Assembly: GCA_017533545.1 (NCBI GenBank)
Contig: JAFXHW010000128.1
Span: forward strand, 1 to 9,785
Direction of reading: 5' to 3'
Source: Clostridia bacterium
Lineage (GTDB): Bacteria > Bacillota_A > Clostridia > Oscillospirales > CAG-272
DNA: 9,785 nucleotides
Under the pieces are notes generated by a model. That model was not told the DNA's origin, did no database searches, and saw nothing but the letters and a program-made list of their open reading frames with translations. Positions 1-6,270 of the stretch are shown here, in pieces. Both the position numbers and the translations under genes were made by a program. Numbering within the stretch: the first letter of the stretch is position 1; each line of letters opens with the position of its first letter.

Positions 1-1049
1 CCGCGAAGCGAATGGGTGGCGATCTTGTACCGAAGGTCACCCGATGCCATCAGCTTTGCCGCCTGCTGGACAAGCTTAAACGAGGAAGCGGTGCGGATAA
101 CGAGATACAGAGATACGGCATTAAAAATTAAAAAGAGGGCAAGTAAAGTAAGACGATATATACCTGCGCCGCGAACATACGTCAGCTCATAAAGGGGAAT
201 GATTAAAAGAAAGAAGTTAATGAACGAGTAGCCGACCAGTGTGAGCACATAATACCACGTTGCCGGCAAATTTTTGATCACAAATCTCAGCGCGTTGAAA
301 AAGCGTTTTACGGTGTTTCGGTATATCCAGCGAATGATTCTGAACAAAAGGCGCAGGATACGGTAAACGATAGTGTTTTTGATGAGTGTGCGCGTTTTTA
401 TTCGTGCGCAAATGGTATAAAGGAAGGTCAGCGACAGAGTGAACGCCATAATGACGTCGAGTATAAGAACTGCGCCGAAAATACGGACACCATACGTCGG
501 AGGAGTGTATATGGAACGGTATATTTTCCCGAACTTTTCGTGCTGCTCTATCACATTTTGATAGCTGCCGCCATCATTGATATACAACATTGACATATGT
601 GTGATCAAAGCGAATAGCATGACTGCGGCGATTATAATGCAGAGAACTATCTCAAAGGGTATTCTGTCAAACCTGCTCGGCTTCAATTCGCCGCTCTTTG
701 TGTGCGCTGCGGCGCGCATCATGAAGATGAATGATACGAGTGAGGTGATTGCCGAAACGATGCAGGCCGTTATGACCAGCCAGTCGAATTTCAGGTAGAA
801 ATCTCTCGGGAAAAGCAAAAATGCCGCATCACCTTTTGAAAGTCCGACATCGTTTACGAAATAGTCGGGAGTTATTTCGTATAGAATATCGGGCTCGTGG
901 TCAAGCAGGATAATAAATGCGATTATTGCCGCAAGAGTTGCAAAAAAGATAGATGTCGACAGCACGTTGACGATTCCGCCGATAATTTTCGCCTTTGTCG
1001 ATACTGCCTTTACGTATTTTATGTCGTTAGGAGCGCTGATATTTGCCAT
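1..1049 (-). CDS. Membrane sensor histidine kinase, N-terminal sensor part (truncated by window edge)
   Basis: An open frame of 349 codons runs off the left edge with no stop. The start is the ATG at 1049-1047, preceded by GGAGG five bases upstream. Translation gives about six hydrophobic segments, near residues 26-49, 90-110, 131-153, 186-212, 266-287 and 299-318. A basic stretch, residues 214-258, lies between the fourth and fifth. After the last segment comes LVQQAAKLMASGDLRYKI (residues 326-343), which resembles the start of a HAMP linker. It lies 21 bases downstream of an OmpR-type response regulator on the same strand, the usual regulator-kinase operon order. I infer a sensor kinase that autophosphorylates on histidine and passes phosphate to that regulator. 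The His-box and ATPase domains, which would prove it, lie outside the window. The stimulus is unknown; another membrane protein is less likely given the HAMP-like end and the partner. Confidence 0.75.
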   Translation of the reverse strand, partial: MANISAPNDIKYVKAVSTKAKIIGGIVNVLSTSIFFATLAAIIAFIILLDHEPDILYEITPDYFVNDVGLSKGDAAFLLFPRDFYLKFDWLVITACIVSAITSLVSFIFMMRAAAHTKSGELKPSRFDRIPFEIVLCIIIAAVMLFALITHMSMLYINDGGSYQNVIEQHEKFGKIYRSIYTPPTYGVRIFGAVLILDVIMAFTLSLTFLYTICARIKTRTLIKNTIVYRILRLLFRIIRWIYRNTVKRFFNALRFVIKNLPATWYYVLTLVGYSFINFFLLIIPLYELTYVRGAGIYRLTLLALFLIFNAVSLYLVIRTASSFKLVQQAAKLMASGDLRYKIATHSLR

Positions 1050-1070
1050 AAAAACCTCCAAATAATGTTA

Positions 1071-1775
1071 TTAACGTATATTTGACACGGGAGGGGACAT
1101 TTTATACCCTTTGCCCCAAATAACTTTTAAGTATCTCGGATCGGCGGGATTGATCTCGATCTTTTCGCGCAGATGCCTTATATGCACCGCAACCTTGTTT
1201 TCCGTTCCGAGAGGGTCCTCGTTCCAGACGTGGGCGTAGATCTCCTTTGTCGAATAAACCTTGTCGGGATTGCGGATAAGCAGACGGAGTATTTCGTATT
1301 CGATGGGGGTGAGTATTACTCCCTCGCCGTCGACGGTGACCGTTTTTCGCTCATCGTCGAGCTCAATATTGCCGCATACGTAGCGGCTGCTCTGCGTTAC
1401 CGCGCTTCCGAGGGCGGTGTACCGACGAAGCTGGCTTTTGACACGGGCGATGACCTCAAGCGGATTGAAGGGCTTGGTTATGTAGTCGTCCGCCCCGATA
1501 TTGAGTCCAAGTATCTTGTCGGTGTCCTCGCTTTTGGCACTCAGCAGAATAACGGGTACATTGCATTTCTCGCGAAGGTATGAAAGAGTGGAAATGCCGT
1601 CAAGCACGGGCATCATTATATCGAGCAGAACGAGGTGGATCTCGTTATTTTCAAGTATGTCGAGCGCCTCGCGGCCGTTGTATGATTCGAATATTTTGTA
1701 ATTTTCCGATCCGAGATATATTTTCAGCGCGGAAACTATATCCCGCTCGTCGTCGCATATCAGAATGTTATACAT
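1071..1775 (-). CDS. OmpR/PhoB-family response regulator (receiver + winged helix)
   Basis: This is a 234-residue cytoplasmic transcription factor of the two-component type, normal length for the family. The receiver domain (about residues 2-118) has the acidic pair D8-D9, the phospho-acceptor D52 in LLDIMMP, the switch S79 in LLSAK, and K101 in YITKPF. The C-terminal winged-helix DNA-binding domain (about 135-230) shows the family signature LTPIEYEILRLL and the ending HIRHLREKIE...IWGKGYKM. An upstream in-frame ATG at 1802 would add nine residues. I prefer 1775 because GAGGG (1785-1781) precedes it by five bases, and because the -10 box at 1819-1814 predicts an RNA start near 1807, leaving the upstream ATG almost no leader. 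It is followed after 21 bases by the probable sensor kinase. The regulated genes cannot be told from sequence; VanR/PhoP-like subgrouping is only an impression. Confidence 0.95.
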   Translation of the reverse strand: MYNILICDDERDIVSALKIYLGSENYKIFESYNGREALDILENNEIHLVLLDIMMPVLDGISTLSYLREKCNVPVILLSAKSEDTDKILGLNIGADDYITKPFNPLEVIARVKSQLRRYTALGSAVTQSSRYVCGNIELDDERKTVTVDGEGVILTPIEYEILRLLIRNPDKVYSTKEIYAHVWNEDPLGTENKVAVHIRHLREKIEINPADPRYLKVIWGKGYKMSPPVSNIR

Positions 1776-1813
1776 GATATCCCTCGATTTTTCAAAATTC
1801 ATTTCTTATCTGT

Positions 1814-1819
1814 ATTATA
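1814..1819 (-). promoter_or_regulatory. -10 box of the response regulator/kinase operon promoter
   Basis: On the minus strand this reads TATAAT, a perfect sigma-A -10 box. The -35 region about 17 bases upstream is only T-rich (TTTATT), so a regulator, possibly the gene's own product, may help. The implied transcription start near 1807 gives a leader of about 30 bases to the ATG at 1775, which carries a GAGGG site. Confidence 0.55.
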
Positions 1820-1876
1820 CCGCAAAAGTTATTAAAAATAAAGATGCATTCACCTTAAGTTATCTTAATATTCGAT

Positions 1877-1906
1877 AAAAAAAGCCGTTCTCGCGAACAG
1901 CTTTTT
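1877..1906 (-). terminator. Intrinsic terminator of the TrmH-family gene
   Basis: Read on the minus strand, directly after the stop codon: AAAAAGCUGUUC, a GCGA tetraloop (GNRA type), GAACGGCUUUUU, then two more U. The 12-pair stem is continuous in the minus-strand RNA through one U-G wobble. On the plus strand the same position would be a C-A mismatch. That asymmetry fits its use by the leftward methyltransferase gene. Confidence 0.85.
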
Positions 1907-1908
1907 AA

Positions 1909-2670
1909 TCATCTGTTTTGCCTGAATACCTCGAAGGCGAGTATCGATGCGGCTGACGCGGCCGACAGCGCTTCAGGGAAATCCCGACCATAGTCAAGGC
2001 AGACACGTCCATCGCATTTATCGAGCAGTGCGTGGGATATACCGCGCTTTTCTCCGCCCACGATCAAAAACAGCGGACGACAAAGATCGCTTTCGTATGC
2101 CGATACCGAATCGTCCTTTTCCGCGCCGATAATTTTGTATCCCTTGGATCTGAACATTTCTGCGGCCTCGATTCCGTCGCAGACAGACAGCGCCATTCTC
2201 TCGCTTGCCCCCGCCGACGCGCGGCATACCACTCCTGCGGCGGTCATCCAGTTGCGTGGAGGCATAACGACTCCGTCAACTCCCGCAGCATAGAGCGAGC
2301 GCAAAGCATAGCCGAAATTGTATGGATCCTCCACTCCGTCAAGCATGACGTAAAATCCGTTTTCGCATATCTCGGGCGGTGAAAAGGTGCGTTCGGAGCA
2401 GATGGCGATAATGCCGCCGTGAGATGAGCCGGTGGTGAGCGAATCGATCTCGTCGGCCGAGCTTTCAATCACCTCAAAGCCGTGATGATCGGATATCGCG
2501 CGCAGATATCCTATCTCGCCGCGGCGCGCCTTGGCTCTTTCTTTGTCGTATAAAATTTTTTGTATCGCGCGGTCGCTTTTCCCCTCATCGCGGGAGGAAA
2601 TTATCGCGCGGATGGATACCATTCCTTCAAACACTCCCGAGGGAGCGAATTTCGATTCTTCTTTACGCAT
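1909..2670 (-). CDS. TrmH/SpoU-family RNA 2'-O-methyltransferase
   Basis: The 253-residue protein has the SPOUT layout. An N-terminal region of about 100 residues carries a possible substrate-binding part. The catalytic domain holds motif 1 (MLDGVEDPYNFGYALRS, residues 109-125, with the DPxN-G and Arg typical of the family) and motif 2 (LIVGGEKRGIS, 202-212). Motif 3 is divergent (ALSAASAASILAFE, 234-247). Family members methylate a ribose 2'-OH of rRNA or tRNA using S-adenosylmethionine bound in a trefoil knot. Which RNA is modified here cannot be told. I chose the ATG at 2670 because GAGG (2680-2677) lies six bases upstream; the in-frame TTG at 2682 overlaps that site. The gene has its own consensus promoter and terminator, so it is probably monocistronic. 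The Asn of motif 3 is replaced by Ser236, so the exact activity is uncertain. Confidence 0.88.
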   Translation of the reverse strand: MRKEESKFAPSGVFEGMVSIRAIISSRDEGKSDRAIQKILYDKERAKARRGEIGYLRAISDHHGFEVIESSADEIDSLTTGSSHGGIIAICSERTFSPPEICENGFYVMLDGVEDPYNFGYALRSLYAAGVDGVVMPPRNWMTAAGVVCRASAGASERMALSVCDGIEAAEMFRSKGYKIIGAEKDDSVSAYESDLCRPLFLIVGGEKRGISHALLDKCDGRVCLDYGRDFPEALSAASAASILAFEVFRQNR

Positions 2671-2702
2671 CTTATGCCTCAAAATGTGATCTTTGTGGAT
2701 TT

Positions 2703-2731
2703 ATTATATCAAAAATGAATAGCGCTGTCAA
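2703..2731 (-). promoter_or_regulatory. Consensus sigma-A promoter for the TrmH-family gene
   Basis: On the minus strand, TTGACA (2731-2726) and TATAAT (2708-2703) are separated by exactly 17 bases, a perfect match to the housekeeping consensus. The predicted start near 2696 gives a leader of about 25 bases. It diverges from the sporulation-type promoter of the plus-strand gene about 20 bases away. Confidence 0.85.
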
Positions 2732-2752
2732 GGAATTAAGGCCCTTTTGCGG

Positions 2753-2781
2753 TCATATTATCGGACGGGCGTTCATATAAT
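2753..2781 (+). promoter_or_regulatory. Probable sigma-E (mother cell) promoter of the SipL-like gene
   Basis: TCATATT (2753-2759) and CATATAAT (2774-2781) are separated by 14 bases. This is close to the sporulation sigma-E pattern as known from Bacillus (ATATT-like -35, CATACAnT-like -10, spacing near 14). It fits the gene behind it, because SipL is a mother-cell protein. The box CATATAAT also contains TATAAT, but no TTGACA-like -35 lies at the right distance for sigma-A. Confidence 0.6.
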
Positions 2782-2830
2782 CTACACGTGAGAAAAAACC
2801 ATATTTTACTTTTTAACCAAGGAGAAAAAG

Positions 2831-4441
2831 ATGAACGCAAGTGAAATCGCAAAGATAAGATATCTGTCCGCGCCCTCAAGCTCGATAAGCAGCATTTGTT
2901 ATTCTTCTGCTCTTTATGCCGAAATAAGCGAGGAGATCACTCTGCCCGAATACATATCCGATGTAAGGCGAGTGCTTATGTCGGACAGCTCTGTTTGCCA
3001 AAGCGAGTGCATTATATCCGATTCGAAGATCGAATGCGAGGGCAAGGTGCTATTCAACGTCCTTTTATATACCGATTCAGGTGAGGTAAAGGGATACAGT
3101 ATGTACTTGCCCTACAGTGCCGTGTCCCAAGCACTCGGGGGCGATCAGATTATAGCGGGTCACATATGCTTTGTGTCGATCGAGCAATCGTCGGCAAAGC
3201 TTACCAATTCCCGAAAGTTGGCAGTGAAGTGTCGCATAAAGACGGACGTTCGCGCTTACGGAAAAATCGACTCTTTGCCCACAATTACCGGTACTGAAAA
3301 GGAGGAGGACGAAAGCTATGTCGAGAGGGATACCGAATCGATCGAGGTGATGAAAACAGCTTTCTGCCAAAGCGAGAGCTTTGCCATCTCCGACGATATC
3401 GAGCTTGAAAATACCCTTCCCGAGATCGAGGATATCCTCTGCTGCCGCGCGGGCGCTCTTTTGTGCTCGGTAAGAGAGGCGGACGGAGACTCGGCCATGT
3501 GCGACGGCGAGATGGAGATCACTGTATTTTACACCGATGCCGACAAAAAGGTACAGTGTGTTACCCGACGTCAAAAATACAGCGCAATGTGCGATATTGG
3601 CGATATCGGGCAAAACTGTGAATATGCAGCCAATCTCTTTTTGCACGATATACATGCGCAGGCAAGCAAAAACAGCTTCGGGGAGAATCGCATTATCGAG
3701 CTTGATATAAACGGCTCGCTCGGCGTATTTGCAGCGGCGAATTCGATGTCCGAGATCACTCGCGATGCATACTCGACCGAGCACAAATGTCAAAACACTT
3801 TTGCCGATTTCAGATGTCCCACCCTTTTGCGCCTCGGCACGGTTTCCTTTACCCAAAGCGTATCAAAGTCCGTTTCGGATATATCCGCAAAAGCTCCCGC
3901 GAAGATCGTCTGCTCGTCGGCCGCCTTGAGAGGAACTAAGATCGGGTACGACAGCGATCGCGATCGCGGATATATCGAGGGCAATGCAGAGATAACCGTT
4001 CTCGCCCGCGATGACGGGGGCGAGATCTATCCGATAAACGTCAGCGCGCCCGTGAAATACGATCTTGACACTGCCTTCGGCAAAAACTATGATGCTCTTG
4101 TTACTGCGAACGTATCTAACCTGTCCGCACGGTTTGACTCGGGCAAGGTATATTGCGATTTCAATGTGTCGGCAAATGTATTTATCTGCTCCGACAGCGA
4201 CAGGCATATCCTCTGTGAGTGCAGACTCGAAGAGGCTAAGGAAAATGCCAAAGGGGGAAAAAAGAGTTCGATGACCGTCTGCTACGGCAAGGCGGGTGAG
4301 AGGCTTTGGGATATCGCCAAGCACTATTCGACCACCATCGATGCAATATCGAGCGTAAACGGCATAGCATCCGACCGCCTTGAAAGCGACTCGGTAATGA
4401 TAATTCCGCAAAAAAAGAAGGGCGTGACAAGGATAATTTGA
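2831..4441 (+). CDS. sipL: SipL-like spore morphogenesis protein (SPOCS/DUF3794 repeats + C-terminal LysM)
   Basis: The 536-residue soluble protein has no signal peptide or membrane segment. The N-terminal part has a SPOCS (DUF3794) look: ALYAEISEEITLPEYISDVR (28-47), then beta-rich sequence including KVLFNVLLYTDSGEVKGYSM (72-91). Similar blocks recur near 189-250 (ENTLPEIEDILCC..., MEITVFYTDADKKVQCV) and near 346-412 (EITVLARDDGGEIYPI), suggesting three tandem copies. The C-terminus (about 480-526) is a LysM domain: AGERLWDIAKHYSTTIDAIS, then NGI and VMIIPQ. This architecture matches SipL, the Clostridioides difficile partner of SpoIVA, whose LysM domain binds SpoIVA during coat assembly around the forespore. 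The start has AAGGAG seven bases upstream and a sigma-E-like promoter. Oddly, it holds about 22 cysteines. I am sure of the domain family and less sure of strict orthology to sipL. Confidence 0.82.
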   Translation: MNASEIAKIRYLSAPSSSISSICYSSALYAEISEEITLPEYISDVRRVLMSDSSVCQSECIISDSKIECEGKVLFNVLLYTDSGEVKGYSMYLPYSAVSQALGGDQIIAGHICFVSIEQSSAKLTNSRKLAVKCRIKTDVRAYGKIDSLPTITGTEKEEDESYVERDTESIEVMKTAFCQSESFAISDDIELENTLPEIEDILCCRAGALLCSVREADGDSAMCDGEMEITVFYTDADKKVQCVTRRQKYSAMCDIGDIGQNCEYAANLFLHDIHAQASKNSFGENRIIELDINGSLGVFAAANSMSEITRDAYSTEHKCQNTFADFRCPTLLRLGTVSFTQSVSKSVSDISAKAPAKIVCSSAALRGTKIGYDSDRDRGYIEGNAEITVLARDDGGEIYPINVSAPVKYDLDTAFGKNYDALVTANVSNLSARFDSGKVYCDFNVSANVFICSDSDRHILCECRLEEAKENAKGGKKSSMTVCYGKAGERLWDIAKHYSTTIDAISSVNGIASDRLESDSVMIIPQKKKGVTRII

Positions 4442-4503
4442 GCGATTTTTCGCCAAAAATCAATAAAAAATGCTCTCGCGGCCAACTTTTTACTTTTTTA
4501 TCA

Positions 4504-4532
4504 TTGACAAGATAAAAAGGGTATGTTATAAT
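4504..4532 (+). promoter_or_regulatory. Near-perfect extended sigma-A promoter of the SCIFF locus
   Basis: TTGACA (4504-4509), a 17-base spacer, and TATAAT (4527-4532), with TG at 4524-4525 forming an extended -10. Every consensus position is met. The predicted RNA start is near 4539, giving a 30-base leader that contains GGAGG (4556-4560). This predicts strong, vegetative expression of the precursor peptide, unlike the sporulation-type promoter of the preceding gene. Confidence 0.88.
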
Positions 4533-4568
4533 TAACCGAATGATAAAAAATTAACGGAGGATGTAACC

Positions 4569-4727
4569 ATGAAGCACATCAAAACCATAAATACACGCAA
4601 CCTCTGCGACAGCGCAAAGAACGGCGGATGCGGCGAATGCCAGACTTCCTGCCAGTCCGCTTGCAAGACCAGCTGCGGCATCGCTAATCAGCAGTGCGAA
4701 AACAAACAGGAAAAGAAGAGCAAATAA
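4569..4727 (+). CDS. scfA: SCIFF-family ranthipeptide precursor peptide
   Basis: This 52-residue peptide begins MKHIKTINTRNL, the strongly conserved leader start of SCIFF (six cysteines in forty-five residues) precursors. It carries the hallmark core GGCGECQTSCQSACKTSC. GGAGG lies eight bases before the ATG. Cysteines sit at 13, 21, 24, 28, 32, 36 and 43, so there are seven instead of six, the extra one in the leader. SCIFF peptides receive a thioether link from a radical SAM maturase, here encoded next door. As I recall, characterised members link the Cys of SACK (Cys32) to a Thr at position 37; here residue 37 is Gly. The tail (EKKSK) is lysine-rich. The peptide is presumably made in the cytoplasm; its final role is unknown even for the family. 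A strong promoter precedes it and a terminator follows. Confidence 0.96.
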   Translation: MKHIKTINTRNLCDSAKNGGCGECQTSCQSACKTSCGIANQQCENKQEKKSK

Positions 4728-4745
4728 TCGAACTTTTCGAGAATG

Positions 4746-4772
4746 AAAATGCCGCCGCAAGGCGGTATTTTT
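4746..4772 (+). terminator. Intrinsic terminator between scfA and scfB
   Basis: AAAAUGCCGCC, a GCAA tetraloop (GNRA type), then GGCGGUAUUUU form an 11-pair stem with one G-U wobble, running into a U tract at 4768-4772. It lies 18 bases after the precursor stop and 40 bases before the maturase start. With no evident second promoter, it probably acts as a partial terminator that lowers scfB relative to scfA. Confidence 0.87.
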
Positions 4773-4812
4773 GTTAAAAATACATACCTTCAAAGCCGAA
4801 GAGGAAAAACAA

Positions 4813-6270
4813 ATGGTACATCAGTATAAGCTTGGAAAATACAATATAGTTCTCGACAGCTGCTCGGGCGCCGTTCATGCCGTAGATGAGCTTGCATATG
4901 ATATAATCTCGCTTTTTTCAGAAAAGAGCAGAGAAGAGATCGTTGCCGAGATGTGCGAAAAGTACAGCGGCAAGCAAAGCGAAGAGGGCGAGATCATTTC
5001 GGACAGCGACGTTTGCGAATGCTACGATCAGGTAAAGGAGCTTGCCGACGGGGGAAGTCTTTTTGCACCCGACACCTTTGAAAGCATGGCAGGTGAGCTC
5101 AAAAAGCGCACGTCGGGCGTCGTCAAGGCGCTTTGCTTGCACGTTGCCCACACCTGCAACTTAAATTGCGAATATTGCTTTGCAAGTCAGGGCAAATATC
5201 ACGGCGAGAGAGCTGTGATGAGCTTTGAGGTCGGTAAGCGCGCGCTCGATTTCCTCGTTGAGAATTCGGGAAATCGCCGCAATCTTGAGGTAGACTTTTT
5301 CGGCGGCGAGCCGCTGATGAATTTCGACGTCGTAAAACAGCTCGTCGAATATGCGAGAAAGATAGAAAAGGGTGCAGGCAAGAATTTCCGCTTCACTCTG
5401 ACCACCAACGGTCTTTTGATCGATGACGACGTTATCGATTTCTGCAACCGCGAGATGAGCAACGTGGTGCTTTCTCTCGACGGAAGAAAAGAGATACATG
5501 ACCGCTACCGCGTCGACTACGCGGGTAACGGAAGCTGGGAGAGAATAGTTCCCAAATTCCAAAAGCTTGTCGAAGCGCGAGGGGGCAAAAACTACTATAT
5601 GCGCGGCACATTTACCCATGCCAACCCCGATTTTTTAAATGACATCAAGGTGATGCTTGATCTCGGATTCAACGAGCTTTCGATGGAGCCCGTCGTATGC
5701 GCCGAGGGCGATAAGGAGGAGCTGACGCAAGCAGATCTTCCCATTATCTGCGAGCAGTACGAAAAGCTTGCCGAGCTTATGCTTGAGCGTGACCGTGAGG
5801 GCAGGCCCTTCACCTTCTACCACTATATGATCGACCTTACCGGCGGTCCCTGCATCTATAAGAGAATATCGGGATGCGGCTCGGGTACCGAATATATGGC
5901 CGTAACTCCCTGGGGCGATCTTTATCCCTGCCATCAGTTTGTGGGCGAAGAAAAATACCGCCTCGGTGATATCTGGAAGGGTGTTGAAAATACCGATGCG
6001 CAGGACGAATTCGCCTGCTGCAACGTATATTCCCGTCCCGAATGTGCAGACTGCTGGGCAAAGCTTTATTGCTCTGGCGGATGCGCTGCCAATGCATATC
6101 ACTCGACCGGCTCTGTCAAGGGCGTTTACAAATACGGATGCGAGCTGTTCAAAAAGAGAATGGAATGTGCTATCATGGTAGCCATTGACCGCGAGATGCG
6201 CGGAATCAAAACCGAGTTGCCCGAATCTGAGTGCGAAGAGGGCTGCGACAGCTGCAAGGGCGACAAGTGA
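4813..6270 (+). CDS. scfB: SCIFF maturase: radical SAM/SPASM thioether-forming enzyme
   Basis: The 485-residue enzyme crosslinks the SCIFF precursor using S-adenosylmethionine and iron-sulfur clusters in the cytoplasm. Residues 1-90 (MVHQYKLGKYNIVLDSCSGA at the start) resemble the PqqD-like peptide-recognition element of this family. The radical SAM core has CNLNCEYC (Cys115, 119, 122) for the SAM-binding 4Fe-4S cluster, GGEP (164-167) and TTNG (197-200). The SPASM region holds cysteines at 347, 355, 373, 402, 403, 411, 414, 420, 424 and 443 for auxiliary clusters. The start is set by GAGG (4801-4804) eight bases before ATG. Earlier in-frame codons lie inside the terminator stem and are rejected. 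The C-terminus adds CEEGCDSC (474-481), a cysteine trio with CX3CX2C spacing. It follows scfA and its stop overlaps the next gene's start. Assignment rests on sequence motifs and the adjacent precursor. Confidence 0.96.
   Translation: MVHQYKLGKYNIVLDSCSGAVHAVDELAYDIISLFSEKSREEIVAEMCEKYSGKQSEEGEIISDSDVCECYDQVKELADGGSLFAPDTFESMAGELKKRTSGVVKALCLHVAHTCNLNCEYCFASQGKYHGERAVMSFEVGKRALDFLVENSGNRRNLEVDFFGGEPLMNFDVVKQLVEYARKIEKGAGKNFRFTLTTNGLLIDDDVIDFCNREMSNVVLSLDGRKEIHDRYRVDYAGNGSWERIVPKFQKLVEARGGKNYYMRGTFTHANPDFLNDIKVMLDLGFNELSMEPVVCAEGDKEELTQADLPIICEQYEKLAELMLERDREGRPFTFYHYMIDLTGGPCIYKRISGCGSGTEYMAVTPWGDLYPCHQFVGEEKYRLGDIWKGVENTDAQDEFACCNVYSRPECADCWAKLYCSGGCAANAYHSTGSVKGVYKYGCELFKKRMECAIMVAIDREMRGIKTELPESECEEGCDSCKGDK

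Noticed and set aside
1173..1583. 136-codon plus-strand frame inside the response regulator
   Set aside because: It is antisense to a clear OmpR-family gene and shows no family features.
2671..2682. Upstream TTG start for the TrmH-family gene
   Set aside because: It overlaps the GAGG that serves the ATG at 2670.
3077..3856. 259-codon minus-strand frame antisense to the SipL-like gene
   Set aside because: There is no promoter or ribosome binding site of note, and the plus strand has clear SPOCS/LysM coding.
3954..3967. GCGATCGCGATCGC perfect palindrome inside the SipL-like gene
   Set aside because: It encodes an alternating Asp/Arg stretch and lies in plain coding sequence; a regulatory role has no support.
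4444..4461. GATTTTT-CGCC-AAAAATC hairpin after the SipL-like gene
   Set aside because: It is a weak AT stem followed by A-rich sequence instead of U, so I do not call a terminator; no clear terminator is visible for this gene.
4561..4566. ATG-TAA minimal reading frame right after the scfA GGAGG
   Set aside because: It touches the ribosome binding site with no spacer, so initiation there is implausible; the ATG at 4569 has ideal spacing.
4771..4812. Upstream TTG start for the maturase
   Set aside because: It lies in the terminator U tract with no ribosome binding site; the ATG at 4813 has GAGG and begins the family-typical N-terminus.
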